In this document: positions 25,769 through 34,916 of the stretch, in pieces
Numbering within the stretch: position 1 is the stretch's first letter
Layout of the letters: every line of letters begins with the position of its first letter
NCBI GenBank assembly: GCA_029240795.1
Contig: JARDZP010000027.1
Location: 1 to 35,544 of the forward strand
Direction of reading: 5' to 3'
DNA length: 35,544 nt
Origin: Haloplasmataceae bacterium
Lineage (GTDB): Bacteria; Bacillota_I; Bacilli_A; Haloplasmatales; Haloplasmataceae
Made by a program: the position numbers and the translations under genes
Notes under the pieces: model-generated
Databases searched by the model: none
What the model saw: the letters and a program-made list of their open reading frames with translations, nothing else
Told to the model about the DNA's origin: nothing

Positions 25769-26830
25769 TTAACGTTTAATATAATTTCCTTTAATATTGC
25801 GCATTGTTTTAATTCTAGCTTCAGCCATTCTATCTGCGGCAAGTGAAGTTGGAATGTTTTGTTCTTTCGCAATTTTATATACTTCTAATAAACGATCATA
25901 GATTTTAACTGTTTTTCTAGTAGCTTCCTCTTTATCATAACCAATTATTTCTTGATAAACATTAATAACTCCACCAGCATTAATAACATAATCTGGAGCA
26001 TATAAAATACCTTTTTCTTCTAACATATAGCCATGCTTTTCTTCTTTTAATACATTATTAGATGAACCAGCGATAATTTTACATTTTAATTGATGAATTG
26101 TATCGTCATTTATAACTGCTCCTAAAGCACATGGAGCAAACACATCAACATCTATTACATATATTTCATTTGGATTTACAACTGTCACATTAAAATCTCT
26201 TGTAACTAAATCAAGATTAGCTTGTTTAATATCACATACATAAACAATTGCTTCTTCTTCAATTAAATGTTTAACTAAATAATATCCGACATGTCCAACA
26301 CCTTGAACAGCAATTTTTAAACCTTTTAATGAACTATTACCAAATTTCTCAAAACAAGTTGCCTTGATCCCCCAATAAACACCAAGTGCTGTAAATGGAG
26401 AGGGGTCTCCAGAAGTTTTTCTTAAACCAGTGATAAAATCAGTTTCCATTGCGATAAATTCCATGTCTTCTGTGTTTGTATTAACATCTTCTGCGGTAAT
26501 GTATCTTCCATTCAATGATTGAACGTATCTACCAAAAGCACGGAAGTAACCTTCTGATTTCACTTTATCAGCATCACCAATTAAAACAGTTTTTCCTCCT
26601 CCAAGATTTAAACCAGCACAAGCATTTTTATAAGTCATCCCTCTTGCTAAACGTAAGACGTCAACAACAGCATCTTCTTCACATGCATAGTTCCACAATC
26701 TTGTGCCACCTAAAGCTGGTCCAAGAGTTGTGTCATGTATACAGGTAATTCCTTTTAAACCAGTTTCTTTGTCATAAAAATAGACTAATTGTTCATATCC
26801 ATACTTAGCCATGTAATCAAACTTATTCAT
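25769..26830 (-). CDS. bcd: Leucine dehydrogenase
   Basis: A 353-residue Glu/Leu/Phe/Val dehydrogenase closely resembling Bacillus leucine dehydrogenase throughout: IHDTTLGPALGGTRLW near 31-46, the substrate lysine at 68 (TYKNA), the catalytic lysine at 80 (NLGGGKTVLIG), the NAD-binding Rossmann motif VQGVGHVG near 180-187 and APDYVINAGGVINV near the end. It deaminates leucine, valine and isoleucine to 2-oxoacids with NAD+. Those 2-oxoacids are the expected substrates of the oxidoreductase encoded downstream. GGGAGG precedes ATG 26830. The promoter carries a cre-type site, suggesting catabolite repression. Confidence 0.94.
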   Translation of the reverse strand: MNKFDYMAKYGYEQLVYFYDKETGLKGITCIHDTTLGPALGGTRLWNYACEEDAVVDVLRLARGMTYKNACAGLNLGGGKTVLIGDADKVKSEGYFRAFGRYVQSLNGRYITAEDVNTNTEDMEFIAMETDFITGLRKTSGDPSPFTALGVYWGIKATCFEKFGNSSLKGLKIAVQGVGHVGYYLVKHLIEEEAIVYVCDIKQANLDLVTRDFNVTVVNPNEIYVIDVDVFAPCALGAVINDDTIHQLKCKIIAGSSNNVLKEEKHGYMLEEKGILYAPDYVINAGGVINVYQEIIGYDKEEATRKTVKIYDRLLEVYKIAKEQNIPTSLAADRMAEARIKTMRNIKGNYIKR

Positions 26831-26873
26831 TTATAAAACCTCCCATAATAAATATATTATCTTCTACATCATT

Positions 26874-26911
26874 ATTATACTCATTTTAAAATAAAAAAGA
26901 AAGCGTTTTCT
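26874..26911 (-). promoter_or_regulatory. Promoter and cre-like site of the leucine-catabolism block
   Basis: Minus-strand TATAAT lies at 26874-26879. AGAAAACGCTTTCT (26898-26911) matches the CcpA catabolite-responsive consensus with central CG and symmetric arms, and overlaps the place where the -35 box should be (only TTTCTT there). CcpA binding would block the promoter when preferred sugars are present. Confidence 0.65.
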
Positions 26912-27336
26912 TAACTTTTCTATAAATAAAATGGGTTAATTTACCATAGTAAATTAAGAATTAATTCGAAGTTATGGAATTAAGTTAGGTACAGTTTTAA
27001 CCACTTCTTGATAACTAACTTTAGTTATTAATAGTCTTTACTGTTTTGGCTTTTTAGCGATGGTTATTTTGTTTGAGTGTTATTACCAGCTTAAGAAAAA
27101 AGACTATTAATTATAACTTATAATAATATAAGTATAAGATTTCCACAATTTCACATTTTCACCTCACAAATCAAATTATATATTAAATTAGTCATATTTA
27201 ACAATAAAAAGCAAAAAATTATTTTGATATACAAAACATTTATTAAGAATTAATTGTTATTTTAGTCATTTTTTTTTGGAATTTTACATATTATTAATAA
27301 TGTGTTTAAAAAAATTGTAAATTTATGTAAAAATTA
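26912..27336. other. Gene-free AT-rich intergenic region
   Basis: Over 420 bases between the divergent leucine dehydrogenase and ABC exporter transcription units. I find no credible coding sequence. It contains one long inverted repeat at 27027-27111 (separate entry) and otherwise mostly AT-rich sequence without clear motifs up to the exporter promoter. Confidence 0.6.
27027..27111. repeat. Long-range inverted repeat, possible structured RNA
   Basis: ATTAATAGTCTTT (27027-27039) and its exact complement AAAGACTATTAAT (27099-27111) enclose 59 bases. The interior has higher GC than its surroundings and a possible short inner pairing TGGT/ACCA. The left arm overlaps a second, local inverted repeat (TAACTA/TAGTTA), so alternative folds are possible. 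It could be a small RNA, a MITE-like relic or a regulatory site. No promoter or T-run is clear. Confidence 0.45.
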
Positions 27337-27365
27337 TTGACAATAATAAGCAATATTGATAATAT
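27337..27365 (+). promoter_or_regulatory. Promoter of the ABC exporter operon
   Basis: A consensus TTGACA (27337-27342) and TAATAT (27360-27365) are separated by exactly 17 bases. Transcription would start near 27372, giving an untranslated leader of more than 300 bases before the first exporter gene. Confidence 0.8.
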
Positions 27366-27402
27366 ATAATGGCGTTAAAAAATCGAAATGGAGGTGAAGG
27401 TA

Positions 27403-27480
27403 ATGATCACTATTAAAAATGCAAACACAATAAAATTTAATAATCATTGTCTTCACAGGGATTTCTTTTGCTTTAATTAA
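27403..27480 (+). CDS. Leader peptide of the ABC exporter operon
   Basis: A 25-codon frame beginning MITIKNANTIKF and ending HRDFFCFN, preceded by GGAGGTGAAGG, one of the strongest ribosome sites in the window. An in-frame ATG at 27388 overlaps that site and is rejected. It begins about 30 bases after the expected transcription start and is followed by alternating hairpins and a terminator, the standard arrangement of ribosome-mediated attenuation. GTGAAG in its ribosome site (27394-27399) can pair with CTTCAC within its own coding region (27451-27456), so its translation may itself be structure-dependent. The peptide has no recognised family. Confidence 0.7.
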   Translation: MITIKNANTIKFNNHCLHRDFFCFN

Positions 27481-27527
27481 TTTTTAATATCTTTTCTTTT
27501 GTCAATTTTAGTTAAGTAAAATTATTT

Positions 27528-27557
27528 AGGAGTCTTACTGTTTAAGACTCCTTTTTT
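27528..27557 (+). terminator. Attenuator terminator in the exporter leader
   Basis: AGGAGTCTTA (27528-27537) and TAAGACTCCT (27543-27552) form a perfect 10-bp stem with a five-base loop and six T. It lies in the leader, upstream of the genes it would switch off. Its right arm can instead pair with AGGAGTCT at 27570-27577, which would dissolve the terminator. Confidence 0.85.
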
Positions 27558-27565
27558 ATAGAAAT

Positions 27566-27605
27566 ATTTAGGAGTCTGACTATGATTAGGAGACTCTTTT
27601 ATTTT
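27566..27605 (+). promoter_or_regulatory. Competing antiterminator arm and second weak hairpin
   Basis: ATTTAGGAGTCTGACT (27566-27581) repeats 27524-27539 with one mismatch. It can pair with the right arm of the first terminator (8 bp), or its GAGTCT (27572-27577) can pair with AGACTC (27591-27596), which is followed by TTTTATTTTATTT. The four segments thus allow either 1:2 plus 3:4 (two terminators) or 2:3 (read-through). Confidence 0.65.
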
Positions 27606-27685
27606 ATTTATAAATTTTGAGGTGATAGTATATAGATTAATTAAAATTTTTAATTAAATTATTATATAAAAATGAGGTGAAATGA

Positions 27686-29497
27686 ATGCATTATTTAAAA
27701 ACCATTTTCAAATGGATAAAAAAAGATATTATTTATTTAATAATATCAATACTAGCAATTATCTTTGTAAATTATTCTCGTACCTTTGTCCCCCTCTTTT
27801 ATAAACACGCGGTGGACACAATCTTTGAAAATAAAGGCTCTAACCTACCTGGCTTTATTGTTGATTTTATCAATATTGGTGATACACAACTTAATAAACT
27901 CTTTTTTTTAGGCTTGGCCTTAATAATGATCCAACTATTCAGAGCCTTATTCATGTTCATTTCTGGAAGTTGTAATGCCTTATTCTCAGAAAATATTGCC
28001 TATAGAATGCGTGTTAAATTGTATAATCATATCCAAAATTTATCCTATTCGTATCATACTCATGCTGAAACGGGTGATTTAATTCAAAGAAGTACAAGTG
28101 ATGTTGATACAGTAAGACGATTTGTTGGATCTCAACTAACAGAAGTATTCAGTGTTATATTATTATTTACGTTTGTTTTATTACAAATGTTGCGAATTCA
28201 TACAACAATGACATTAGTTTCTTTAATAGTAGTACCGTTTATTTTTACATTCGCATTTATCTTTTTCAAGAAAATACAAAACGTATTTACTGAAACAGAT
28301 GAATCTGAGGGTAAAATGTCAACTGCTTTGCAAGAAAACCTTACAGGAATTCGAGTTGTAAAAGCATTCGCGAGAGAAAATTATGAAATTAGTAAATTAA
28401 ATAAGTTAAATCGTGTTTATGCCGATAATGTCCAAAAGATCATAAATGGTATGTCGACTTACTGGGCATCTTCCGATTTTATTTGTTTCTTACAAATCGC
28501 TTTAACAACAATCTTTGGAGCATACTTCGCAATAAAAGGTGAAATAACTACTGGGGATTTAATCGCATTCACAAGTTACGTTAGTACTATATTATGGCCA
28601 GTACGTCAATTAGGAAGAATTATTGTTGACTTTGGAAAAAGTTCTGTTTCTTTAAAACGAATTGAAGAAGTACTAAACGAAAAAGATGAATATCAAGAGA
28701 AAAACTTATTAACTCCAGAAATTAAAGGTGAAATAACTTTTGATCACACAAGTTTTCAGTTTCCAGATGCGAGTGTTCCTACATTAAAAAATGTTTCATT
28801 TACAATCAATAAAGGTGAAACAGTCGCAATTTTAGGAAAAACAGGGAGCGGAAAAAGTACATTAGCTCATTTATTAGTTAGATTATATGACTACACAGAT
28901 GGTTCAATTAAAATTGATGGTGTAGAACTTAAAGATATTGATAAAAAATGGATTAGAAAAAATATTGGGATCATTCTTCAAGAACCATTCCTCTATTCTA
29001 AGACAATCTATGAAAATATTGGTATCTTAAACGATGATTATATAGAAGAAGAAATCTTTAAAGCAGCACAAATCGCAGCAATTCACACTGATATCACAAA
29101 ATTTGAAGAAGGATATCAAACATTAATCGGTGAACGAGGGGTTACTTTATCAGGCGGTCAACGTCAACGGGTAGCAATCGCAAGAATGTTAGTAAAGAAA
29201 ATCCCAATCTTGATTTTTGATGATTCATTAAGCGCTGTAGATACAGAAACTGATTTAGCGATTCGTAATGCGTTAAGAGAACGGTCAAATGAATTAACTA
29301 AAATTATAATTACCCATAGAATGAGTACTGCGATGGAAGCAGATAAAATTATTGTCTTCGATGATGGAGAAATTCATGAAATGGGTACTCATGATGAGCT
29401 GATTAATAATAATAAAATTTATAAGAAAATATGGGAAATTCAAAGTTCTATCGAAACAGACTTTCAAGAAAACTTTGTTTCTGAGGTAGGTGAATAA
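27686..29497 (+). CDS. Heterodimeric ABC exporter subunit, degenerate-site half (BmrC/YheI-like)
   Basis: 603 residues: an exporter-type membrane domain with six helices (about 15-320) and an ABC ATPase domain with Walker A GKTGSGKS (384-391), LSGGQ (488-492), Walker B ILIFDD and the H-loop His544. The residue after the Walker B aspartate is Asp513 instead of the catalytic Glu. This is the hallmark of the degenerate half of heterodimeric exporters such as BmrCD, LmrCD and TM287/288. With the next gene it should form a multidrug-type efflux pump. GAGGTGA precedes ATG 27686. The long leader with attenuator suggests induction by ribosome-targeting compounds. Confidence 0.92.
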   Translation: MHYLKTIFKWIKKDIIYLIISILAIIFVNYSRTFVPLFYKHAVDTIFENKGSNLPGFIVDFINIGDTQLNKLFFLGLALIMIQLFRALFMFISGSCNALFSENIAYRMRVKLYNHIQNLSYSYHTHAETGDLIQRSTSDVDTVRRFVGSQLTEVFSVILLFTFVLLQMLRIHTTMTLVSLIVVPFIFTFAFIFFKKIQNVFTETDESEGKMSTALQENLTGIRVVKAFARENYEISKLNKLNRVYADNVQKIINGMSTYWASSDFICFLQIALTTIFGAYFAIKGEITTGDLIAFTSYVSTILWPVRQLGRIIVDFGKSSVSLKRIEEVLNEKDEYQEKNLLTPEIKGEITFDHTSFQFPDASVPTLKNVSFTINKGETVAILGKTGSGKSTLAHLLVRLYDYTDGSIKIDGVELKDIDKKWIRKNIGIILQEPFLYSKTIYENIGILNDDYIEEEIFKAAQIAAIHTDITKFEEGYQTLIGERGVTLSGGQRQRVAIARMLVKKIPILIFDDSLSAVDTETDLAIRNALRERSNELTKIIITHRMSTAMEADKIIVFDDGEIHEMGTHDELINNNKIYKKIWEIQSSIETDFQENFVSEVGE

Positions 29498-29499
29498 AT

Positions 29500-31341
29500 A
29501 TGCAAGAATTTCAAGAACATGATTATTCAGAAAAATTAAATATAAATATATGGAAAAAATTAGTTATATACATGTTATCATTAAAAAAACAAGTTATTAT
29601 TGGTATAGTTGCAGTCATTTTACTTGCAGTTGGCGATATAACTTTTCCTCTACTTAATAGATGGGTTATTGATGAAATTACAAAAAGTGTTGATGCTGGT
29701 ACAAAATTAGACCTAAATTATCTAAAATTATTTGTTGCTGCATTTGTCACATTATCCGTATTTCAAGGAATGTTCATCTACACCTTTATTAAAGCAGCAG
29801 GTACAATTGAAGTAGAATTATCTTATGCTTTAAGAAAAGCTGCATTTGAAAAATTACAATCTTTATCGTTTTCATATTTTAATAAAACGCCAATAGGTTG
29901 GATTATGGCAAGAGTTACGAGTGACGCTAAAAGACTAAGTGAAATAATCTCTTGGGGACTGATCGACATGAGTTGGGGAATCATGATTATGATAGGTATT
30001 GTGATTGTCATGTTTTCCATAAATGCTAAATTGGCATTAATCACATTAGCTGTTGTACCCATCTTAGTTGTCATTAGTTTTGTTTTTCGTAAACTTTTAC
30101 TCAAATTATATCGTGATGTTAGAAAAATTAATTCAAAAATTACGGGTTCATTTAATGAAGGTATAACAGGTGCTAAGACTTCAAAAACGTTAGTACTAGA
30201 AGATAAAAATTTAAGAGAATTTGATAGAATTACAAATTCAATGCGTACTAAGTCAATTAGAGCAGCGATGATCTCTTCTTTGTTTTTCCCTCTCGTATTG
30301 ATGTTTAATTTCGTCGGAACAGCTTTAGCGATCTACTACGGTGGTTTAACTTATTTACAAGGCGCAATTTCAATAGGAACTTTATCATTATTTATTTCTT
30401 ATTCAACCCAATTCTTTGATCCAATCTTACAACTGGCGCGTGTATTATCAGAATTACAACAAGCACAAGCATCAGCCGAAAGAATTATCTCTTTATTAGA
30501 AGTAGAACCTGAAATAGTTGATCGAGAAGAAGTAATCGCAAAGTATGGTGATTATTTAAATCCAAAAAGAGCAAATTGGGAAACAATTAATGGTGACATT
30601 GAGTTTGACCATGTAAGTTTCCAATACAAAAATGGTGAACGAGTTCTAGAAGATTTTAACTTAAAAGTAAAAGCTGGAGAAACAATCGCACTAGTTGGAG
30701 AGACGGGTGCTGGAAAAAGTACGATCGTAAACCTAATCTGTCGTTTCTTTGAACCTACTGCTGGAAAAATTTTAATAGACGGCATTGATTATAAAGATCG
30801 AACAGTTGGCTGGTTACATTCAAACTTAGGTTATGTATTACAAAGTCCACATTTATTTAGTGGTACAATTATGGAAAACATTCGTTATGGTAGACTCGAT
30901 GCTACTGATGAAGAAGTAATGGAAGCAGCTAAATTAGTAGATGCACATGAATTTATTATAAACGCTGAAAATGGCTATCAAACAGAAGTTGGTGAAGGTG
31001 GAGGAAGATTATCGACAGGACAAAAACAATTAATATCATTCGCAAGAGCGATCCTCGCAAACCCTGCAATCTTCTTGTTAGATGAAGCTACTTCTTCAAT
31101 CGATACCGAAACTGAGAGAAAAGTTCAAACCGCTATTCATAAATTATTAGAAGGTAGAACAAGTTTCATTATCGCACATCGACTATCTACTATTGTAAAT
31201 TCAGATAAAATTATTGTAATTAAAAGTGGTAAAATTATTGAGCAAGGCAGCCATTCTCAATTAATTAATGAAAAAGGTTATTACTATAGACTATATACCA
31301 ATCAATTTATTGAAGAACAAACTCAAAAATTAGGTTTTTAA
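29500..31341 (+). CDS. Heterodimeric ABC exporter subunit, catalytic half (BmrD/YheH-like)
   Basis: 613 residues with the same membrane-plus-ATPase layout: six helices to about residue 325, Walker A GETGAGKS (400-407), signature LSTGQ (504-508), Walker B FLLDEA with the catalytic Glu529, and H-loop His560. The canonical Glu here complements the Asp in its partner, while the signature is LSTGQ rather than LSGGQ. It starts two bases after the stop of the first subunit, so the two are coupled. The exported substrate cannot be deduced. Confidence 0.92.
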   Translation: MQEFQEHDYSEKLNINIWKKLVIYMLSLKKQVIIGIVAVILLAVGDITFPLLNRWVIDEITKSVDAGTKLDLNYLKLFVAAFVTLSVFQGMFIYTFIKAAGTIEVELSYALRKAAFEKLQSLSFSYFNKTPIGWIMARVTSDAKRLSEIISWGLIDMSWGIMIMIGIVIVMFSINAKLALITLAVVPILVVISFVFRKLLLKLYRDVRKINSKITGSFNEGITGAKTSKTLVLEDKNLREFDRITNSMRTKSIRAAMISSLFFPLVLMFNFVGTALAIYYGGLTYLQGAISIGTLSLFISYSTQFFDPILQLARVLSELQQAQASAERIISLLEVEPEIVDREEVIAKYGDYLNPKRANWETINGDIEFDHVSFQYKNGERVLEDFNLKVKAGETIALVGETGAGKSTIVNLICRFFEPTAGKILIDGIDYKDRTVGWLHSNLGYVLQSPHLFSGTIMENIRYGRLDATDEEVMEAAKLVDAHEFIINAENGYQTEVGEGGGRLSTGQKQLISFARAILANPAIFLLDEATSSIDTETERKVQTAIHKLLEGRTSFIIAHRLSTIVNSDKIIVIKSGKIIEQGSHSQLINEKGYYYRLYTNQFIEEQTQKLGF

Positions 31342-31496
31342 TGAAATTAGAGGGTTAAAATTGCTTAATGGACCAAAACCAATTGAAGCAATAAAAAGTA
31401 TGCTAAATTATTTCATTATGTTCGGTTTAGATTAGGGTGATGATTAAAATAGAGGTAAAATCTCATATAAATCCTAAACCCACTTATACTGAAAAA
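31342..31496. other. Intergenic stretch after the exporter operon
   Basis: Together with 31535-31640 this makes about 300 bases without an accepted gene. A 24-codon plus-strand frame (TTG 31361 to TAG 31435, containing LNGPKPIEAIKSML) with AGAGGG nearby reads protein-like but is too short to assign. It may be a small peptide or the relic of a lost gene. Confidence 0.3.
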
Positions 31497-31534
31497 AAAC
31501 GGTTTTCAATTTCAAGATTGTTAATCGTTTTTTT
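31497..31534 (+). terminator. Probable terminator of the ABC exporter operon
   Basis: AAACGGTTTTCAAT and ATTGTTAATCGTTT pair over 12 positions with a two-base internal loop, six-base loop, then a T-run. The mismatches make it weaker than the other terminators here. Confidence 0.6.
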
Positions 31535-31640
31535 GTTTTAGTTATATTATTCATTTATTTATAAAACCTTGCCCTTCAATTATAGTAAATAGATATCCTT
31601 GTTCTATATTTTCCTCCAAAACTCAAATAAACATTTCTAA

Positions 31641-32405
31641 TTATTTTTTAAATAAATCATTCAACCATTCAATACATAATTTTATCCAAGATGACACATG
31701 TAAATTAATTTGATCCTTCTCAACTGCAGTTTCTGAAACAGCAAGTGATAAACCGTGTCTTCCCTCTGGGTAAATATGCATTTCAAAGGAAATCTTGTTC
31801 TTTCGTAATCCTTCGACAAATAGTAATGTGTTTTCAACTGGAACTGACTGATCTTCTACAGTATGAAAAATAAATGTCGTTGGGGTTTCTTTATTAATAT
31901 GTTTTTCAAGTGACATCTTGTCAAGTAATTCTGTGCTAGGATTTTCACCTAATAAATTATTAAAAGATCCTTGATGTAAAAACTTCCCTGTAGTAATCAC
32001 TGGATAACCTAATATGAGAGCGTTAGGTTTATAATCACCAAATTCATGCCAGTAAATTCCATAACTAGCGGCTAGATGCCCTCCAGCTGAGAAACCACAG
32101 ATAGCGATTTTTGTTTTGTCTACCTTCCATTCTTCACTATTTTCTTAAATTAATCTCATTGTTTGGGATACATCCACCAGTGCTTTAGGGTAACGATTTG
32201 GTGCAACACGATAATGTAAGACAAATGCATGAAAGCCAGCTTCATTGAATTTTATCGCAATCGGTTCTGCTTCTCTAGGTGTAGTCCTGTGATATCCCCC
32301 ACCAGGAAGAATGACAACAGCACCTCTATACTTACTTCCCTCTAGTATATAAGAAGTTAAACTTGGTTTTGCTTCTTCATTAAAGTTTATTAAATTATTA
32401 ATCAT
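31641..32405 (-). pseudogene. Second esterase copy, interrupted by one in-frame ochre codon
   Basis: An alpha/beta-hydrolase paralogue of the esterase at 34136-34906, starting MINNLINFNEEAKPSLTSY. The frame is uninterrupted for 254 codons except for TAA at 32145-32147 (codon 87), where the paralogue has Phe (LIFDQSETW against LI-stop-ENSEEW). Downstream of the stop the same frame encodes the intact nucleophile motif GFSAGGH, the acid motif TVEDQSVP and the histidine in GRHGLSLA. It diverges from the paralogue at many positions, so the duplication is old and the nonsense change recent, unless it is a sequencing error. It follows the dehydratase gene by 13 bases and belongs to that operon. Confidence 0.85.
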
Positions 32406-32418
32406 AACTTCATCTCAC

Positions 32419-34134
32419 TCATTCCATGTATGCTCCTTTCATGGGTGACACAGCTGTTCTTGTATAGATCCCTAAAACGCCTTTTTTATATTTAGGAACA
32501 GGTTTCACCCACAAACTTTTCCTAATATCGAGAATCTTATCAATTTCTTCACACGATTTTATCTCTCCATTTACTCCTACAAGTTCTAGTTTACGATTAA
32601 TGATGTCAATCTTAATTAAATCATTTTCTTCAATTAGTGCTATTACTCCACCTTCAACTGCCTCTGGTGATACATGTCCAATGGCTGGTCCTCGTGTAGC
32701 TCCTGAAAATCGACCATCAGTGATTAATGCGACCGAATTAGCTAGATAGGGGTCTGATGCGAGTGCTTCAGTTGTATAAAACATTTCTGGCATACCACTA
32801 CCTTTTGGTCCTTCATACCGAATGATCACTGCATCACCAGGATTTATTTGTTTAGTCAAAACAGCATTTAATGCTTCTTCTTCACTATTAAATGGTCTTG
32901 CTTTTAAAGTAACTTGTAGCATTTCTTGACTAATTGCTGAATGTTTAATCACAGCACCAATTGGTGCAATATTTCCTGTTAAGATTGCGACAGCTCCTTC
33001 ATTACGTATTGGTGAATGTACTTTTTTAATTATATCTTCTTGTTTTATTCCGATTTTGTTTAAATAAGTAAAACATCGTTCATAATAACCATTATTTCTT
33101 AATTCCAATAAATTTTCACCTAATGTCTTACCTGTTACAGTAAGAACATCAAGATGTAAATAGGCTTTAATCTCTTCCATAACCTGTGGTACGCCACCAG
33201 CATAATAAAAATATTCAGCTGGATACATTCCGCTTGGTCTAATATTTAAAAGCCAAGGTATTTTACGATGAATCTCATCAAATAATTGTGGATCAATCTC
33301 TATCCCCAATTCATGAGCGATTGTTGGTAAATGGAGCAAAGTATTTGTTGAACCAGCTATCGCTGCATGAACCATAATCGCATTTTCAAAAGCTTTTTTA
33401 GTCATGATTTGTGACGGTTTTAAATTCATTTTTGATAAATTTACAGCTTGAATTCCGGATAAACGTGCAGTTTCAACTAATATTTCTAAATCAAAAGGCA
33501 TTAATGCTGTACCAGGTAAAGTCATACCTAAGCTTTCTGCCATTATTTGCATCGTTGCAGCTGTCCCCATAAATGAACAAGCACCACAACTTGGACAAGC
33601 ATGATGTTTAAAATAAGTAAATTCAGCTTCAGTTATTTCATTTCTGGCAAAATTTGCACTATAAGTACCAATTTGTTCTAAAGTTAACAAATTAGGACCC
33701 GCTTTCATTGTTCCACCAGTTACAACAATTGATGGTATATCCATTCTTGCTAATCCTTGTAAGTGTCCAGGCAATCCTTTATCACAACTAGCGATAAAAA
33801 CGCCTGCATCAAATGGAGTAGCACCCATATGTATTTCAAGCATATTAGCGATCATCTCACGTGAAACTAATGAATAATTCATCCCATCATGTCCCTGAGC
33901 TTGTCCATCACATATGTCTGTCGCAAAAAATTTAGCGGGTTTTGCATGACCCTCTAATACTCCGCAACATGCACCTTCAACCATTTTATCCAAATGAGCA
34001 CTCCCAGGATGACTTTGTCCATAAGTACTTTCAATTATTATTTGTGGTAACTCTAAATCTTCTACTTTCCATCCCATACCTATTCTTAATGGATCCATTT
34101 CTGGAGCCTTTTTTCTGATCTCTTGACTCTTCAT
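32419..34134 (-). CDS. IlvD/Edd family dehydratase, probably for a sugar acid
   Basis: About 571 residues. Iron-sulfur ligand cysteines are seen at 78 ([14 protein letters not shown]), 120 (SCDKGLPGH) and 186 ([14 protein letters not shown]), numbered from GTG 34143. The C-terminal part has [10 protein letters not shown] and [22 protein letters not shown]. The family includes dihydroxy-acid dehydratase (IlvD), 6-phosphogluconate dehydratase and several aldonate dehydratases. No other valine/isoleucine synthesis gene is here, and the flanking esterases and cre-like site suggest carbohydrate catabolism, so dehydration of a pentonate or hexonate is my inference. GGTGAG serves ATG 34134, just after the esterase stop; GTG 34143 lies within that site. 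Confidence 0.85.
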   Translation of the reverse strand: MKSQEIRKKAPEMDPLRIGMGWKVEDLELPQIIIESTYGQSHPGSAHLDKMVEGACCGVLEGHAKPAKFFATDICDGQAQGHDGMNYSLVSREMIANMLEIHMGATPFDAGVFIASCDKGLPGHLQGLARMDIPSIVVTGGTMKAGPNLLTLEQIGTYSANFARNEITEAEFTYFKHHACPSCGACSFMGTAATMQIMAESLGMTLPGTALMPFDLEILVETARLSGIQAVNLSKMNLKPSQIMTKKAFENAIMVHAAIAGSTNTLLHLPTIAHELGIEIDPQLFDEIHRKIPWLLNIRPSGMYPAEYFYYAGGVPQVMEEIKAYLHLDVLTVTGKTLGENLLELRNNGYYERCFTYLNKIGIKQEDIIKKVHSPIRNEGAVAILTGNIAPIGAVIKHSAISQEMLQVTLKARPFNSEEEALNAVLTKQINPGDAVIIRYEGPKGSGMPEMFYTTEALASDPYLANSVALITDGRFSGATRGPAIGHVSPEAVEGGVIALIEENDLIKIDIINRKLELVGVNGEIKSCEEIDKILDIRKSLWVKPVPKYKKGVLGIYTRTAVSPMKGAYME

Positions 34135-34135
34135 C

Positions 34136-34906
34136 CTACTCACCTTTATTAAATAATTCTACTAACCATGTTATACATAAACTCATCCATGTTGCAACAT
34201 GAGGGTTTATTTGGTCTATATGATCCGCTGTCTCTTCTATAGCAAGTGATAAACCATGTCCACCATTTGGATAAATGTGCATCTCAAATGGAATATTATG
34301 AATTCTTAATCCATTAGCAAACATTAAAGTATTCTCGACTGGAACTAAATTATCTTCAACTGTATGCCAAATGAATGTTGGTGGTGTATTTTTATTAATA
34401 TGTTTTTCAAGTGACATTTGATCCAGTAAATCATCACTTGAATGTTCTCCTAATAAATTAATAAATGAATCCCTATGGGCAAATTCACCTGAATTAATGA
34501 CAGGATAACTTAGAATTAAAGCATTTGGTTTAAAGTCTCCAAATTTTTCCCAATAAATTCCGTAACTAGCAGCTAAATGACCTCCAGCTGAGAATCCACA
34601 TACCGCAATCTTTTTCGTATCTATTTTCCATGTTTCACTTTGATCGAATATCAACTTAATCGCATTTGTTACATCAATAAGTGGCGCTGGGTGTCTAAGA
34701 GGCGCACAACTATAATCTAAAACAAAGGCGTGAAAACCAGCAGAATTAAATTTTAAGGCAATGGGTTCTGCTTCTCTTGGTGATGTAAATCCATAACCCC
34801 CACCTGGTAATACAAGTACAGCTCCTCTTGGCTTATTACCATCTAATACATATGTTGTTAATTTAGGAATTTGTTCATTACTTAATTTAATTACTTTATT
34901 TAACAT
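34136..34906 (-). CDS. Alpha/beta-hydrolase esterase (acetyl-esterase/xylan-esterase type)
   Basis: 256 residues of the small esterase/BD-FAE type. The oxyanion motif is LPGGGYGF at 33-40. The catalytic triad is Ser106 in GFSAGGH, Asp185 in HTVEDNLVP and His217 in NGGHGLSL. No signal peptide, so it acts inside the cell, possibly removing acetyl or similar groups from imported sugars before the dehydratase step. It is the first gene of the operon, with AAGGAG before ATG 34906. A second, broken copy follows the dehydratase. Confidence 0.88.
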   Translation of the reverse strand: MLNKVIKLSNEQIPKLTTYVLDGNKPRGAVLVLPGGGYGFTSPREAEPIALKFNSAGFHAFVLDYSCAPLRHPAPLIDVTNAIKLIFDQSETWKIDTKKIAVCGFSAGGHLAASYGIYWEKFGDFKPNALILSYPVINSGEFAHRDSFINLLGEHSSDDLLDQMSLEKHINKNTPPTFIWHTVEDNLVPVENTLMFANGLRIHNIPFEMHIYPNGGHGLSLAIEETADHIDQINPHVATWMSLCITWLVELFNKGE

Positions 34907-34916
34907 AACTTCTCCT

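Noticed and set aside
27115-27165. Minus-strand mini-frame after GAGGTGAAAAT, encoding about 15 residues, ending at the long inverted repeat.
   Set aside because: Too short and lacking a promoter; a type I toxin or leader peptide cannot be supported.
31361-31435. A 24-codon plus-strand frame from TTG, containing LNGPKPIEAIKSML, with AGAGGG upstream.
   Set aside because: Protein-like but too short to identify, non-ATG start, no homologue I can name; mentioned in the intergenic entry only.
31565-31640. Minus-strand open stretch reading LEENIEQGYLFTIIEGQGF downstream of the broken esterase.
   Set aside because: About 20 codons, with a TGA just upstream and no recognisable family; could be chance or a gene relic.
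16299-32147. Stop-codon reassignment as an explanation for the two in-frame nonsense codons.
   Set aside because: One is TAG and the other TAA, and both serve as normal terminal stops elsewhere in the window; TGA is also a stop.
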